A DNA stretch of 64,000 bases from positions 62,001-126,000 of the forward strand of contig CASGAP010000011.1 of assembly GCA_949299515.1 (NCBI GenBank), written 5' to 3'. The notes under the pieces are model-generated. The model saw nothing but the letters and a program-made list of their open reading frames with translations, was not told where the DNA came from and ran no database searches. Shown in pieces: positions 48,766-57,837 of this stretch (its first letter is position 1; each line of letters opens with the position of its first letter). The DNA comes from an uncultured Desulfovibrionaceae bacterium (GTDB lineage Bacteria > Desulfobacterota > Desulfovibrionia > Desulfovibrionales > Desulfovibrionaceae). Made by a program: the position numbers and the translations under genes.

Positions 48766-50175
48766 ATGGAAAATAACCGTTTTTCCATTAAATACCAAGA
48801 ATCGGAAACACCGCTTAAAGTTTTGCCCAAGAATGCTTGGGTAAAAATTTACGGTTTTAAAAATCCGTGCCGCGTGCTCGAAGTTTCCATGCAGAGCATA
48901 ACCCTTGACATTGCCAACAATCCGGAAGCAAAAAATCTGCAGACCGGACAAAACATTTTATTGCATTTTCTCGACATATCAGGCGAAAACTGTCTTGAAA
49001 TAAGCGTTACGGTTTTTCGTATCGACAGCAGGGAATGTCTGTGTCAGATTCCTTTGTACGTCAACAACGAACAGGCTCTTATCGACAAGCTTATTTTGGA
49101 AATGCAAAAAAACGAAATTAAAGAAAAAAATTTTTCTTCATCCATTCAAAACAAAGACAATGCTTCTTCCGCAGAAAAAAATTCCTGTTCCATTCCGTCC
49201 GAAAAAGATATGGCTTCCATTCTGAACAATTTGGTAGCCATGCTGCCAGACGAAACCCAAAACAGCGAAGACGAAAAAGTAACCGCCCAAACCCTGACCG
49301 ACATTCCAAAATCCACTTATGAATACCGTGCGCCCTTTGATCCTGTAAAAACCTTTGAAACCGCGGACTATTTCTATGATGAAGACGAAGATTTCGATAT
49401 CGAAGATGACGAAGAATTTGAAGAAGACAACGATCTTTCTTCTGCCGTAAACGGCAGTATTTCCGCCAGCGTGCACCCGCTGTCCCTTTTACGGCATTCC
49501 ATCGAACATAAATTTTTGCTGGACGGTTTGGAAGATCCCTATCCGGAAGACAGCAAGCGCCTGAACAAAAGCCAATATTCCGCCGACACGGCTGTTTCTT
49601 CTCAAAAAGTACAGCCCGCCGCACGGAAAAAGACTTGCAAATGCAAAAAGAAAAGCCCGCAGGTAAGCCCGGATCAGTTCCTGCCGCAAAACCTTTTGCA
49701 GGAAATGAACAGTCCGGAATTTAAAGCCAAAGTGCTCTCCGATCAGTACCAATTGTATTTAAACGACAAAATGCCCGTTCAGGACAAAGACGCCGCTTTT
49801 GATCAGTATTATGAATTTTCTTCCGAACTGCCGCCGGAACTTGTCTTTGAACTGGCTCAAAAAGCAAAAGCCAGAAAATCGGAATATCAAGGCCTGGATC
49901 ACAAATACCTGACCGACGAATACGGATTTACCATACGTGACGAAGATGACTGCGATTGTTCTGACGGCAACGAAAACTGCATAATCGGCAAATTTGACAA
50001 ACTGCTCGAAAATAAACGCACCATTGAATTCAATGTCAACAACGATCCCAACTTCGTTCACAAAACAAAGGAAGAAGAAGACGAAGCCTTTATCGAAAAA
50101 CTCTGTACCCCCAATATAGAAGAGGAAGACGGCGGCGACAAAAAAATAAACTTTAATTTCAATATAGATATATAA
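48766..50175 (+). CDS. Acidic protein with degenerate PilZ-like N-terminal domain
   Basis: The 469-residue protein has a beta-rich first ~110 residues that resemble a PilZ domain ('CRVLEVSMQSITLDIAN...LQTGQNILLHFLDISGENCLEISVTVFRID'). It lacks clear RxxxR and (D/N)xSxxG motifs, so c-di-GMP binding is doubtful. The rest is strongly acidic and low-complexity, with a poly-acid block near residues 205-225, a short basic 'RKKTCKCKKKSP' patch, and cysteine pairs ('CDCSDGNENC') near residue 400. It lies 25 bases after motB and 1 before hypF. A role at the motor is suggested only by position. Confidence 0.5.
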   Translation: MENNRFSIKYQESETPLKVLPKNAWVKIYGFKNPCRVLEVSMQSITLDIANNPEAKNLQTGQNILLHFLDISGENCLEISVTVFRIDSRECLCQIPLYVNNEQALIDKLILEMQKNEIKEKNFSSSIQNKDNASSAEKNSCSIPSEKDMASILNNLVAMLPDETQNSEDEKVTAQTLTDIPKSTYEYRAPFDPVKTFETADYFYDEDEDFDIEDDEEFEEDNDLSSAVNGSISASVHPLSLLRHSIEHKFLLDGLEDPYPEDSKRLNKSQYSADTAVSSQKVQPAARKKTCKCKKKSPQVSPDQFLPQNLLQEMNSPEFKAKVLSDQYQLYLNDKMPVQDKDAAFDQYYEFSSELPPELVFELAQKAKARKSEYQGLDHKYLTDEYGFTIRDEDDCDCSDGNENCIIGKFDKLLENKRTIEFNVNNDPNFVHKTKEEEDEAFIEKLCTPNIEEEDGGDKKINFNFNIDI

Positions 50176-50176
50176 T

Positions 50177-52663
50177 ATGCAGAAACGGGAATCCCATATT
50201 ATAAAAGGACAGGTTCAGGGCGTGGGCTTCCGTCCTTTTGTATACAAAATCGCCATACACAACGGCCTTACCGGCTTTGTGCAAAATACGCCTAAAGGCG
50301 TACAGATTGAAATACAGGGCAACGAAACGCAGCTGGCACGGTTCAATCTTGATTTTACCGAAAAGCTTCCCCCGCTTGCCCGCATTTCCACCCACGAAAA
50401 ACAAGAAATTCCCGTAACATCAGCAGAAAAAACCTTTGAAATTATCCATTCCGAACAGGGCGGACACACGGGGCACGCTGTTCTTGTAAGCCCTGATGTG
50501 GCAATCTGCGCCGACTGCCGCCGCGATATGCTGGAAAAAACAAACCGCCGCTACGGCTATGCCTTTACCAACTGCACCTCCTGCGGCCCGCGCTACACCA
50601 TTACCAAATCCATTCCCTACGACAGACCGGTAACGTCCATGGGCTGTTTTCCGCTGTGCCCCTCCTGCCTGGAAGAATATACCAACCCCTTGGACAGACG
50701 CTTCCATGCCCAGCCCAACGCCTGCAGCCAATGCGGACCGCACCTGTGGCTGAGCGACGGAGGCAAAGCCGCCGCAGAAAACCCTTCCTGGCTGCCGCAA
50801 GGGCAAAATGTTTTGGCAGAAAACAGCAAAGCGATTCTGCAAACCATTGATTATATTAATCAAGGCAAAATCGTGGCAATTAAAGGACTCGGCGGCTTTC
50901 AGCTTGCCTGCTCCGCCTTTGACGAAAACGCCATAGCCGAACTGCGGCGCCGCAAAAACAGGCCGCACAAAGCTTTCGCCCTCATGGTCAAAGACCTTGA
51001 AACCGCCAAAGAACTGGCGCACATAAACAAAGAAGCGGAAAAGCTTTTAACCTCCATAGCCGCGCCCATTGTGCTGTGTCCCGTAAAAAACGGCATTTTG
51101 CCCCAAGGCATTGCTCCCGACACGCACAGAATAGGCATCATGCTTGCCTACACCCCATTGCATTTGCTGCTGTTCAGCCCCGAAATTTTGGAAGAAAATA
51201 CCAAACGAACCGCCCCGAAAGCCCTTATCATGACATCGGCCAACCAAGGCGGCAAGCCCATCTGCATAGGCAACAGACAAGCGCTTAACGACCTGAAAGC
51301 CATTGCGGACTATTACCTTTTCCACGACAGAGACATTTTAATCCGTGTGGACGATTCCGTCTGCCTGCCTCTTGATACGGCAGCGGACGAAAAAAACACT
51401 CCCCCCAAAAATCCCCTGCCGCGCTCCGTTTTTTTCCGCAGGGCAAGGGGCTATGTCCCGACTCCCGTACAATTTCCCCAAAACGCGCAGTACTGCTCTT
51501 CCGTTTTTGCGGCAGGAACATTTTTAAAAAATACCTTTACCTTTACCAAGGACGGCGAAGCCTACCAAAGCCAGCACATAGGCGATTTGGACAATCTGGA
51601 GGTACTGGACTTTTTTGAGGAAACCGCCGCCCACCTGCAAAAGCTCCTGGAAGTGCGGCCGCAAAAAGCCCTGACAGACCTGCACCCGGATTTTCCCTGT
51701 ACCCGAATTGCGGAAGAATACGCCAAAGCCCAAAAAATTCCTTTTGTACAGATACAGCACCATATAGCCCATGCCTATTCCGTGCTTGCCGAACAAAAAA
51801 ATCTGTCCCCCGCCCCTTATCTTGCCCTTATCCTCGACGGCACCGGCCTCGGCTTTGACAAAACCATATGGGGCGGCGAAATTTTTTATATCCATGCCGG
51901 GGAAAAACGGGCTTACCGATTGGCTCGGCTGGCTCCCACAGCGCTTATCGGCGGCGACAAAGCCACATACGAACCGTGGCGCATAGCCTTTGCCTTTCAC
52001 CGAAAAGCGCAAGAACTCGGCTATCTTGCAGAAACCGACACATTCCCCCTTGCCGAACACCCCGACTGCGCGCAAGAACTCAGCCAATGCGCTCTCATGC
52101 TGGAAAAAAATATCAACTGCCCCAAAAGCAGCGGCTGCGGCAGGCTGTTTGACGCAGTTTCCGCCCTGCTCGGCATTTGCACCCGCACAAGCTACGAAGG
52201 ACAGGCAGCCATAAAACTGGAGGATACGGCTTTTCAGTCCGCGGCGGCAGACTGCATATCCGTTCCCCTGCACGAAAACTTGCAAGCAAAAGAAAAACTT
52301 GCCCGAGCAGTCTCCGGCAAAGACATCTGCAGCGATTACACCCCGTATCTTGAAATTGATACGCCTTACCTCTATGCGGAACTGTACAAACTGCACAGGC
52401 AAGGAACAGACAAAGCCGATATTGCCAAAATTTTCCATAACAGCCTGACAGCCGCCCTGACCGGCTGCCTCCAGCGGATTAAAACGGATTTCCCGTCCGA
52501 ACAGCTTATTATGAGCGGCGGCGTGTTCAACAACGAACTGCTGGTACGCGGTCTGTTTACGGCACTGGACAAGCATTTCTCCCTGCTTTTTCCCCAAAAT
52601 ACCCCCGCTGGCGATGCCTGCATAAGCCTCGGGCAAGCCTTTTACGGCGCCCTGCAAAACTGA
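50177..52663 (+). CDS. hypF: Carbamoyltransferase HypF
   Basis: Makes the cyanide ligands of the NiFe centre from carbamoyl phosphate, with HypE. The 828-residue protein has four parts: an acylphosphatase domain at the start ('IIKGQVQGVGFRPFVYKIA'), two zinc fingers ('CADCRRDM'...'CTSCG', 'CPSCLEEY'...'CSQCGP'), a YrdC-like domain ('GGFQLACSAFDENAIAELRRRK') and a Kae1-like C-terminal domain ('VQIQHHIAHAYS', 'DGTGLGFDKTIWGGE', 'MSGGVFNNELLVRGL'). It serves the Coo hydrogenase at the left of the window, far from hypA. It is separated by one base from the preceding gene. Confidence 0.95.
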   Translation: MQKRESHIIKGQVQGVGFRPFVYKIAIHNGLTGFVQNTPKGVQIEIQGNETQLARFNLDFTEKLPPLARISTHEKQEIPVTSAEKTFEIIHSEQGGHTGHAVLVSPDVAICADCRRDMLEKTNRRYGYAFTNCTSCGPRYTITKSIPYDRPVTSMGCFPLCPSCLEEYTNPLDRRFHAQPNACSQCGPHLWLSDGGKAAAENPSWLPQGQNVLAENSKAILQTIDYINQGKIVAIKGLGGFQLACSAFDENAIAELRRRKNRPHKAFALMVKDLETAKELAHINKEAEKLLTSIAAPIVLCPVKNGILPQGIAPDTHRIGIMLAYTPLHLLLFSPEILEENTKRTAPKALIMTSANQGGKPICIGNRQALNDLKAIADYYLFHDRDILIRVDDSVCLPLDTAADEKNTPPKNPLPRSVFFRRARGYVPTPVQFPQNAQYCSSVFAAGTFLKNTFTFTKDGEAYQSQHIGDLDNLEVLDFFEETAAHLQKLLEVRPQKALTDLHPDFPCTRIAEEYAKAQKIPFVQIQHHIAHAYSVLAEQKNLSPAPYLALILDGTGLGFDKTIWGGEIFYIHAGEKRAYRLARLAPTALIGGDKATYEPWRIAFAFHRKAQELGYLAETDTFPLAEHPDCAQELSQCALMLEKNINCPKSSGCGRLFDAVSALLGICTRTSYEGQAAIKLEDTAFQSAAADCISVPLHENLQAKEKLARAVSGKDICSDYTPYLEIDTPYLYAELYKLHRQGTDKADIAKIFHNSLTAALTGCLQRIKTDFPSEQLIMSGGVFNNELLVRGLFTALDKHFSLLFPQNTPAGDACISLGQAFYGALQN

Positions 52664-52698
52664 CGGTTGTTTTTTAAATGTGCTTCTAATTTATTTTT

Positions 52699-52786
52699 CG
52701 GAGAAATGACTGCGTTGCTGTCCATCTGCATAAAGTTCGCAAGCTCACTGACGCAAACGACTTGTCACCCTTTCGGAAGCTCCCCA
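52699..52786 (-). repeat. Dispersed ~80-90 bp repeat, copy C
   Basis: Read on the minus strand it contains GAAAGGGTGACAA, GTTTGCGTCAGTGAGCTTGC, GAACTTTATGCA and ATGGACAGCAACGCAGTCAT, nearly identical to copy B. Similarity with copy D continues to the right through the hairpin at 52801-52857. It lies between hypF and the CRISPR array. Confidence 0.85.
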
Positions 52787-52800
52787 ACTCCCTCTCATTG

Positions 52801-52857
52801 CACGGAAGTTACGGAACCTTGCCGGAATGTTTCGGCTTCGGTTCCGTAACTTCCGTG
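52801..52857. repeat. Perfect 17-bp inverted repeat after hypF
   Basis: CACGGAAGTTACGGAAC at 52801-52817 pairs exactly with GTTCCGTAACTTCCGTG at 52841-52857 over a 23-base loop. No T tract follows on either strand, so it is not a standard terminator, though it could end hypF transcription. The matching stretch beside copy D (62.4 kb) has lost the pairing. Confidence 0.75.
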
Positions 52858-52957
52858 AATAAGAGCGAAAGAAAATCTTTTTCCATAATTAAAAATTTGT
52901 TTTTACACTGCTACTATAACCAGTACCAAAAATTCGGAAACATACTTATTGGCATAA

Positions 52958-53455
52958 GTTATAGTTGTCTTTCCAATTTATACGTGCTATAACGTATACG
53001 GAATTAACAAGGCTGATAATTTCGTTATAGTTGTCTTTCCAATTTATACGTGCTATAACTGGTAGCTGTAAACGTGAAGGGCATACGTTGTTATAGTTGT
53101 CTTTCCAATTTATACGTGCTATAACCCCGTCACACACAAACGTACAATATTCTGTGTTATAGTTGTCTTTCCAATTTATACGTGCTATAACTATGCAAAC
53201 ATACACAAGACAAGCCTCACAGTTATAGTTGTCTTTCCAATTTATACGTGCTATAACCGGGTCAAGCAGGTTAATATTGAAGGTTGCGTTATAGTTGTCT
53301 TTCCAATTTATACGTGCTATAACATACTTGACTACTATCAAAAAACTTGATAAGTTATAGTTGTCTTTCCAATTTATACGTGCTATAACTGTTCTGTACT
53401 GTGCTGACTGACACCAACTGTTATAGTTGTCTTTCCAATTTATACGTGCTATAAC
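52958..53455 (+). CRISPR. Type II-C CRISPR array, 8 repeats and 7 spacers
   Basis: Eight identical 36-bp repeats begin at 52958, 53024, 53090, 53156, 53222, 53288, 53354 and 53420, with all seven spacers exactly 30 bp. Each repeat starts GTTATAG and ends CTATAAC (inverted 7-mers). The layout parallels the Neisseria meningitidis II-C repeat, so crRNAs are probably read from the plus strand as spacer followed by GTTATAGTTGTC. A terminator in that direction follows the last repeat. The 3' end of every repeat reads TGCTATAAC, close to an extended -10 box. No repeat is degenerate. The array stands downstream of cas2. Confidence 0.97.
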
Positions 53456-53466
53456 TATTCAAAACT

Positions 53467-53503
53467 AATCCCCTGAAATATCAGGGGATTTTCTTGTTTT
53501 TCC
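53467..53503 (+). terminator. Terminator at the right end of the CRISPR array
   Basis: Stem AATCCCCTGA / TCAGGGGATT (53467-53490) with a four-base loop followed by TTCTTGTTTTT. The plus-strand T run is the stronger, supporting plus-strand transcription of the array; it may also stop the converging cas transcript. Confidence 0.8.
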
Positions 53504-53512
53504 ATTAAAAAA

Positions 53513-53818
53513 CTACAATAAAAGCAGCTGTGTCGCTCCGATTTTTTCTGTTTTTTTCACGGGGCCGAGCAAAATTTCCATATTGGCATACTGTTTTTCC
53601 GTTACCGTAAGCAAACGTATGCTGCCCTGTTCGGGCAAAGAAGCTTTCAGCCGTCTGCTGTGCGTATCCACTTCATGCTGCCCCTTGCAGATTCTGGAAT
53701 ACACCGACCATTGCAGCATAACATAGCCCTCTTTCAGCAAAAACTGCCGAAAATTTTGAGCATTTTTCCTATTTTCCTTGGTCAGAGTGGGCAAATCAAA
53801 AAATACCAGCATGCGCAT
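53513..53818 (-). CDS. cas2: CRISPR-associated endonuclease Cas2
   Basis: Partner of Cas1 in spacer integration. The 101-residue protein begins 'MRMLVFFDLPTLTKENR', the usual type II Cas2 start with the metal-binding Asp in 'FFDLP', and contains 'QWSVYSRICKG'. Start set at 53818, where AGGAG lies eight bases upstream; an in-frame ATG at 53842 would add eight residues but lacks a good site. Last gene of cas9-cas1-cas2. Confidence 0.93.
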   Translation of the reverse strand: MRMLVFFDLPTLTKENRKNAQNFRQFLLKEGYVMLQWSVYSRICKGQHEVDTHSRRLKASLPEQGSIRLLTVTEKQYANMEILLGPVKKTEKIGATQLLLL

Positions 53819-53869
53819 ATACCTGTCTCCTGATTTTGCCATAACAAATCTCGCAGTATTATTTCACGG

Positions 53870-54760
53870 TCAGGGCTGGATAAAACGGGGCAGCATTAAA
53901 AGTTTGGGATTTCTCTGCTCCATGGCCTGCACTAAGGAACTTGCCATGGTATCCGCAGCAGCCAGTATGCCCCGCACTTCCTCCTTAATTTCGCATTGCA
54001 AGGTAAAAACTGCCAATAATTCCTGTTTTATTTTAGGGGTTAACGAAGTACTTTTCTCTTCCAGCCGTTTTACCAAATAATCGGCAAAAGGACGGAACGG
54101 CTCTATCATATCGTCAGCCAAATTATAGGCATTCAGCTTATTGGCATGGTGTATGCCCAAAAAAGGCAAAAGCCCGGCCCCGACCAAGGCACGGGCAACA
54201 CAGCCCCGCAGCAGGGCATAAGCATAATTTAAATACTCATTGCGAAAATCATCTTCCTGCTGCCTGGTAAAATGTTCAAACAAATCCGCAAAATACAGAC
54301 GAGCGGCGCCTGCTTCGCAATTGGCGGCATCGCCTGACTGCACGTTTTTTACCAAGGCAAAAAGCTTCTGCGCATTGCCTATGCCCAACGCCTGCAGACA
54401 AAGAGCCTGATTTTCGATTTTTGCCCTCACAACTTCCTGCCACAGCCGTTTTCTTAAAGGCACGGCTGTTTGCAGCTGCACAGCTGCCACTGCGGCATAG
54501 CGGCTGTGCGTATGAAAAGGCATAAACGCGCCGTTTGGAATATGTTTTGCGTCACAGGAAAAAAGACAAATGCCGTATTCCGCCAATTCCGCTAGCAAGA
54601 CATGGGAAAAATTGATTTGCCTGTGCTCCAAAATAAGCACGGCAATATCTTCAAGGGGAAGCGTGATTTCTTCCCCCTTATCCTGCGGAACATACACAAG
54701 CTGACGGTTTTTGATTTTCAGCAGACAGGGCCTGCTTATCTGCACCACACGCCATGCCAT
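53870..54760 (-). CDS. cas1: CRISPR-associated integrase Cas1 (type II)
   Basis: Inserts new spacers into the array. The 296-residue protein has the type II N-terminal domain ('MAWRVVQISRPCLLKIKNRQLV', 'EDIAVLILEHRQINFSHVLL') and a C-terminal helical domain with the catalytic residues in 'CEAGAARLYF' (Glu), 'GIHHANKLNAYNLADDMIEPFRP' (His and acidic residues). It lies 9 bases after cas9. There is no cas4 or csn2, consistent with subtype II-C. Confidence 0.95.
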   Translation of the reverse strand: MAWRVVQISRPCLLKIKNRQLVYVPQDKGEEITLPLEDIAVLILEHRQINFSHVLLAELAEYGICLFSCDAKHIPNGAFMPFHTHSRYAAVAAVQLQTAVPLRKRLWQEVVRAKIENQALCLQALGIGNAQKLFALVKNVQSGDAANCEAGAARLYFADLFEHFTRQQEDDFRNEYLNYAYALLRGCVARALVGAGLLPFLGIHHANKLNAYNLADDMIEPFRPFADYLVKRLEEKSTSLTPKIKQELLAVFTLQCEIKEEVRGILAAADTMASSLVQAMEQRNPKLLMLPRFIQP

Positions 54761-54769
54761 ACACTTTCC

Positions 54770-57700
54770 TTATTTTTTTATTTTTTCAAACCGTTTTTTT
54801 TCTTTTTTTATTTCTGAACAATATCCCAAAAACGAAACATCAAATTTTTTCATTTCAGTAATAACAGAAATATTAATTTTCTTTTCATTTTCTAAACGAT
54901 ATCCAGCTAGTTGTTTTTTATCTCTGATTTTATAAATTTTACTGTCATCATTTGAATAAATATGAATTTGCCCTGTTTGTGCATTATATTGAGACAAATA
55001 TCCTTCAAATGCTTCATTATTTTCTGTCACTATTTTTATAAAATTATCTTTATACAAACTATAAAGATAATCCTTTTCTTGAGCTATTTCCAACACATTT
55101 TTTTCCATTGGCTGAAAATAATGTTCAAAATTTTTATTTATTAAATCAACAACATAAATTGGAACTATTTTATAATGACCATTAACATTATAAATATCCA
55201 ATCTAAACATATTTTCTTTTACGGCTTCACCGCCACGAATGAATAACCGAGCAGAGTTTCCTGTCCTTTTTTCCACGGTATCTTTATGGGCGGAACCAGT
55301 TGCAGACATTCGCACCGCACGGGAAACAAAAACTTTATCCACAGCAGCAAGCACGTCTTCCCGAAAATTCGCCCACGGTTTCTGCACCAAATATTTGGCT
55401 CTGTTCTTTTCAGAATGTACGTTTCCGGCTATTTTGGAAAGTTTAGACAAAGCCTGGACCATGCCTTGACTTGCGCAGGCTATGACTATGGCGTCTTGAG
55501 CATGATGTTTGTCACTCTCTTCTCTTTTTTTCATAAGTCCCCATTGATGACGCAAATACGCCGTTACGTTGCCGTTTATTGCCAAAATCTTATTTTTTGT
55601 CTGCACATGCAGGCTGTGGGAAAAATCTATGCCGTCCTGCAGATATTTTTTTACAAAAAGCGCAATATAGCTGTTGTCATTGGCATTTCGCTGTTTAAAT
55701 TCCTGTTCGCGCTCATTGAATGTTTCCGTAAGCAGTTTTTCTTTCTTGTTTTTGGACAAATTAGGCATGGACAGCACAAAAGCCTTGTATTCCTGCCACT
55801 TGACATTTTTGGGATCGGCACCGCCGATATACTCGAACGGCGTTTTATTGCCTTTTTTCTGGTTTTCGTCCGAAAACACAAGCACTTTGTTGGCTTGGGA
55901 ATTGTCCATGCTTCGGGAATAAGGCAGAATATGGTCAACCTCCAAGTAGCCGATTTCGTCAAGACGGTTGATGTCAATCGCTTTCCCGCTGTATATGCAT
56001 TTGCATTCCTGTTCTTTGTACAAGCGCAGTTTTAAAATATTGGTACCGTTCGGGCGCATACCCTGCTCATTAAGAAAATCAACGGCTCCTTGATTTTTTG
56101 CCTCATTTTCTTTTTGCTGTTTTTTTATTTTGTCCCGTTCTTCATGAGACTTTTTTAAATCTCTGCCTGTTTCGATATTGATTTGGTCAGGCTCGCCGTA
56201 TTCGCGCACCATGGCATTATATACTTTCCTGAACTGGGCAACGGTTCGGTTCACCACCGGTACCGTTGTCTGCTTTTCCTGCGGTATGGCAGGCAAAAAT
56301 TTGCCTTGTTCCGCACAAAGCTTTTCGCCCGTATCTTTAAAATCATAGCCGGCTTTTTCGCACGCTTCGTTATACTTCAATCCTGCCTGCAAATGCGGGT
56401 TTATAGCATATAAGGCTTTCAAAGAAAGATTGATGAATTTGTCAAACGTAAGCGGCAGCAACACTGAAATATACGCAGCGGGCACACCGATATTCTGCAA
56501 TCCCTTTTTTATTGCGTCATCATTTTTTTCCGTTGCAATTACCGTTACCGCCTTATCCAAAAGCTCTGTATCTGTCTGTGCTTCTTTCCATAAATCACCG
56601 AAAGCGGCTTTCAGGGTATGCCAGCCTTTCATTTCATAAAACAGCGTATCTTCCGGGTCAGTTTGCTTTTCTGTTCCGTTATTGCTTTTTTTGACTGTAT
56701 TTTTATAGTCCAAATTGGCAAACTGTATATCTTTGCCCTTAAATATTTTAGAAGAAATTGCCTTATATTTTACTTTCTGCGTTGTTTTAAGCAGCGCAAA
56801 AAGCGCCTGCCGTTCTTCTTCCGTCAAAAAACGTTTTTCATCCCCCTCATACACGCAAAGATTATTGATTTTGCTCCAGGCCACAAAAAATTCCGCCGTC
56901 GGTGCCTGCTTGGGAGCGCGTTTTTCCTGCTTTTCAAACGTACAAAAGCCCACCATATCGCCCACACTTTTTATCCCCCGCTGTCTGAACGCGATTTTCA
57001 CAAAATCATCGTATAAATCCTGCGTAAAAATACCGTAGGACTTCTGCGCTTCAAAAATCATGAACAGCTCGCGCTCTATTTCCGCACGCGGTATGGAATT
57101 GGAATAATCTCCGTCACTGTTGCGCTTTTTGCCTCCATTGGCACGCTCGGCAATTACCTGCGCCAGCGATTTGTTTTCTGCAAGCTGTTCCATATTTTTC
57201 TTTATGGCAGATAATATCTGGCCGCTTTCGCTTTTTTTGTCCTGTTCTTCAGCTGCCTTGCGCGCAGATTTGAATCCCCTGTGCTTTGCCAAATGCGTCA
57301 GCACACGCACCAGCTCAACGGCCGTCAGCGACTCGGAAAGCGCTTTAATCCGCAAAACCCACACATCGCCGCCCGGCTGTGCAAGATACAAATTTTCAAA
57401 CAAACTATGCAGACTATCGGCATTTTTTAAAATTGCTTCTTTATTGCCCTGTAAGTATTCGGCAGGAATAAGATTTTTATGGATAAAAAGCCGCTTTATC
57501 CCCTCCATGCGCCGAGCCTTGCGCCTGCACGCCCTGCGGGACAAACGCTTTACCCTGCGTGCCAGTCCCAAAGGCTCACCTTTATCAGGTGTTTCTGCCT
57601 GTGCAAAACACCGCACACCACACCCCAAAATTCTGCCCTGCGTCAATTCCCCCTTATCGGGACTGTACTCTGCGCTGACTTCACCAGTTTCGATATCGTA

Positions 57701-57778
57701 ATATTCCTTGTCAAACTCCACCACAGCCCAGCCAACGGACGCAATACCCAAATCAAAACCAAAAACCTTTCTTTTCAT
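54770..57778 (-). CDS. cas9: CRISPR-associated endonuclease Cas9 (type II-C, 1002 residues)
   Basis: RNA-guided DNA nuclease. Visible elements: RuvC-I with Asp9 ('GFDLGIASVGWAV'), an arginine-rich bridge helix (about 72-98), RuvC-II with Glu536 ('INIETGRD'), HNH with Asp615, His616 and Asn639 ('EVDHILPYSRSMDNS'), and RuvC-III with 'HHAQDAIVIACAS' (758-770). All active-site residues are intact and the HNH region is close in pattern to Neisseria Cas9. Size fits compact II-C enzymes. Start at 57778, with GAGG upstream; the frame stays open to 57874 but crosses the tracrRNA. From about residue 848 (55235 leftward) the DNA is much more AT-rich than the rest, covering the expected PAM-interacting domain. 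Confidence 0.97.
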   Translation of the reverse strand: MKRKVFGFDLGIASVGWAVVEFDKEYYDIETGEVSAEYSPDKGELTQGRILGCGVRCFAQAETPDKGEPLGLARRVKRLSRRACRRKARRMEGIKRLFIHKNLIPAEYLQGNKEAILKNADSLHSLFENLYLAQPGGDVWVLRIKALSESLTAVELVRVLTHLAKHRGFKSARKAAEEQDKKSESGQILSAIKKNMEQLAENKSLAQVIAERANGGKKRNSDGDYSNSIPRAEIERELFMIFEAQKSYGIFTQDLYDDFVKIAFRQRGIKSVGDMVGFCTFEKQEKRAPKQAPTAEFFVAWSKINNLCVYEGDEKRFLTEEERQALFALLKTTQKVKYKAISSKIFKGKDIQFANLDYKNTVKKSNNGTEKQTDPEDTLFYEMKGWHTLKAAFGDLWKEAQTDTELLDKAVTVIATEKNDDAIKKGLQNIGVPAAYISVLLPLTFDKFINLSLKALYAINPHLQAGLKYNEACEKAGYDFKDTGEKLCAEQGKFLPAIPQEKQTTVPVVNRTVAQFRKVYNAMVREYGEPDQINIETGRDLKKSHEERDKIKKQQKENEAKNQGAVDFLNEQGMRPNGTNILKLRLYKEQECKCIYSGKAIDINRLDEIGYLEVDHILPYSRSMDNSQANKVLVFSDENQKKGNKTPFEYIGGADPKNVKWQEYKAFVLSMPNLSKNKKEKLLTETFNEREQEFKQRNANDNSYIALFVKKYLQDGIDFSHSLHVQTKNKILAINGNVTAYLRHQWGLMKKREESDKHHAQDAIVIACASQGMVQALSKLSKIAGNVHSEKNRAKYLVQKPWANFREDVLAAVDKVFVSRAVRMSATGSAHKDTVEKRTGNSARLFIRGGEAVKENMFRLDIYNVNGHYKIVPIYVVDLINKNFEHYFQPMEKNVLEIAQEKDYLYSLYKDNFIKIVTENNEAFEGYLSQYNAQTGQIHIYSNDDSKIYKIRDKKQLAGYRLENEKKINISVITEMKKFDVSFLGYCSEIKKEKKRFEKIKK

Positions 57779-57801
57779 AACGGCCTCTTTTCTGTTTTTT
57801 C

Positions 57802-57829
57802 TTGACAAGCATACAATATAATGTATATT
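57802..57829 (+). promoter_or_regulatory. Candidate tracrRNA promoter in the cas9/tracrRNA divergent gap
   Basis: TTGACA (57802-57807), 16-base spacer, TATATT (57824-57829). The 7-base inverted repeat TTCTTGA / TCAAGAA flanks the region, placing a TTGATT box on the minus strand that may serve cas9. Transcription would begin near 57836, just before the anti-repeat. Confidence 0.55.
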
Positions 57830-57837
57830 GGAATCAA

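Noticed and set aside
52946..53341. 131-codon open frame through the CRISPR array
   Set aside because: It is a translation of the repeats ('ARINWKDNYN' repeated) and not a gene.
52958..53455. Minus-strand transcription of the CRISPR array as extension of the cas operon
   Set aside because: Repeat orientation by comparison with other II-C repeats, anti-repeat pairing and the stronger plus-strand terminator all favour plus-strand crRNAs.
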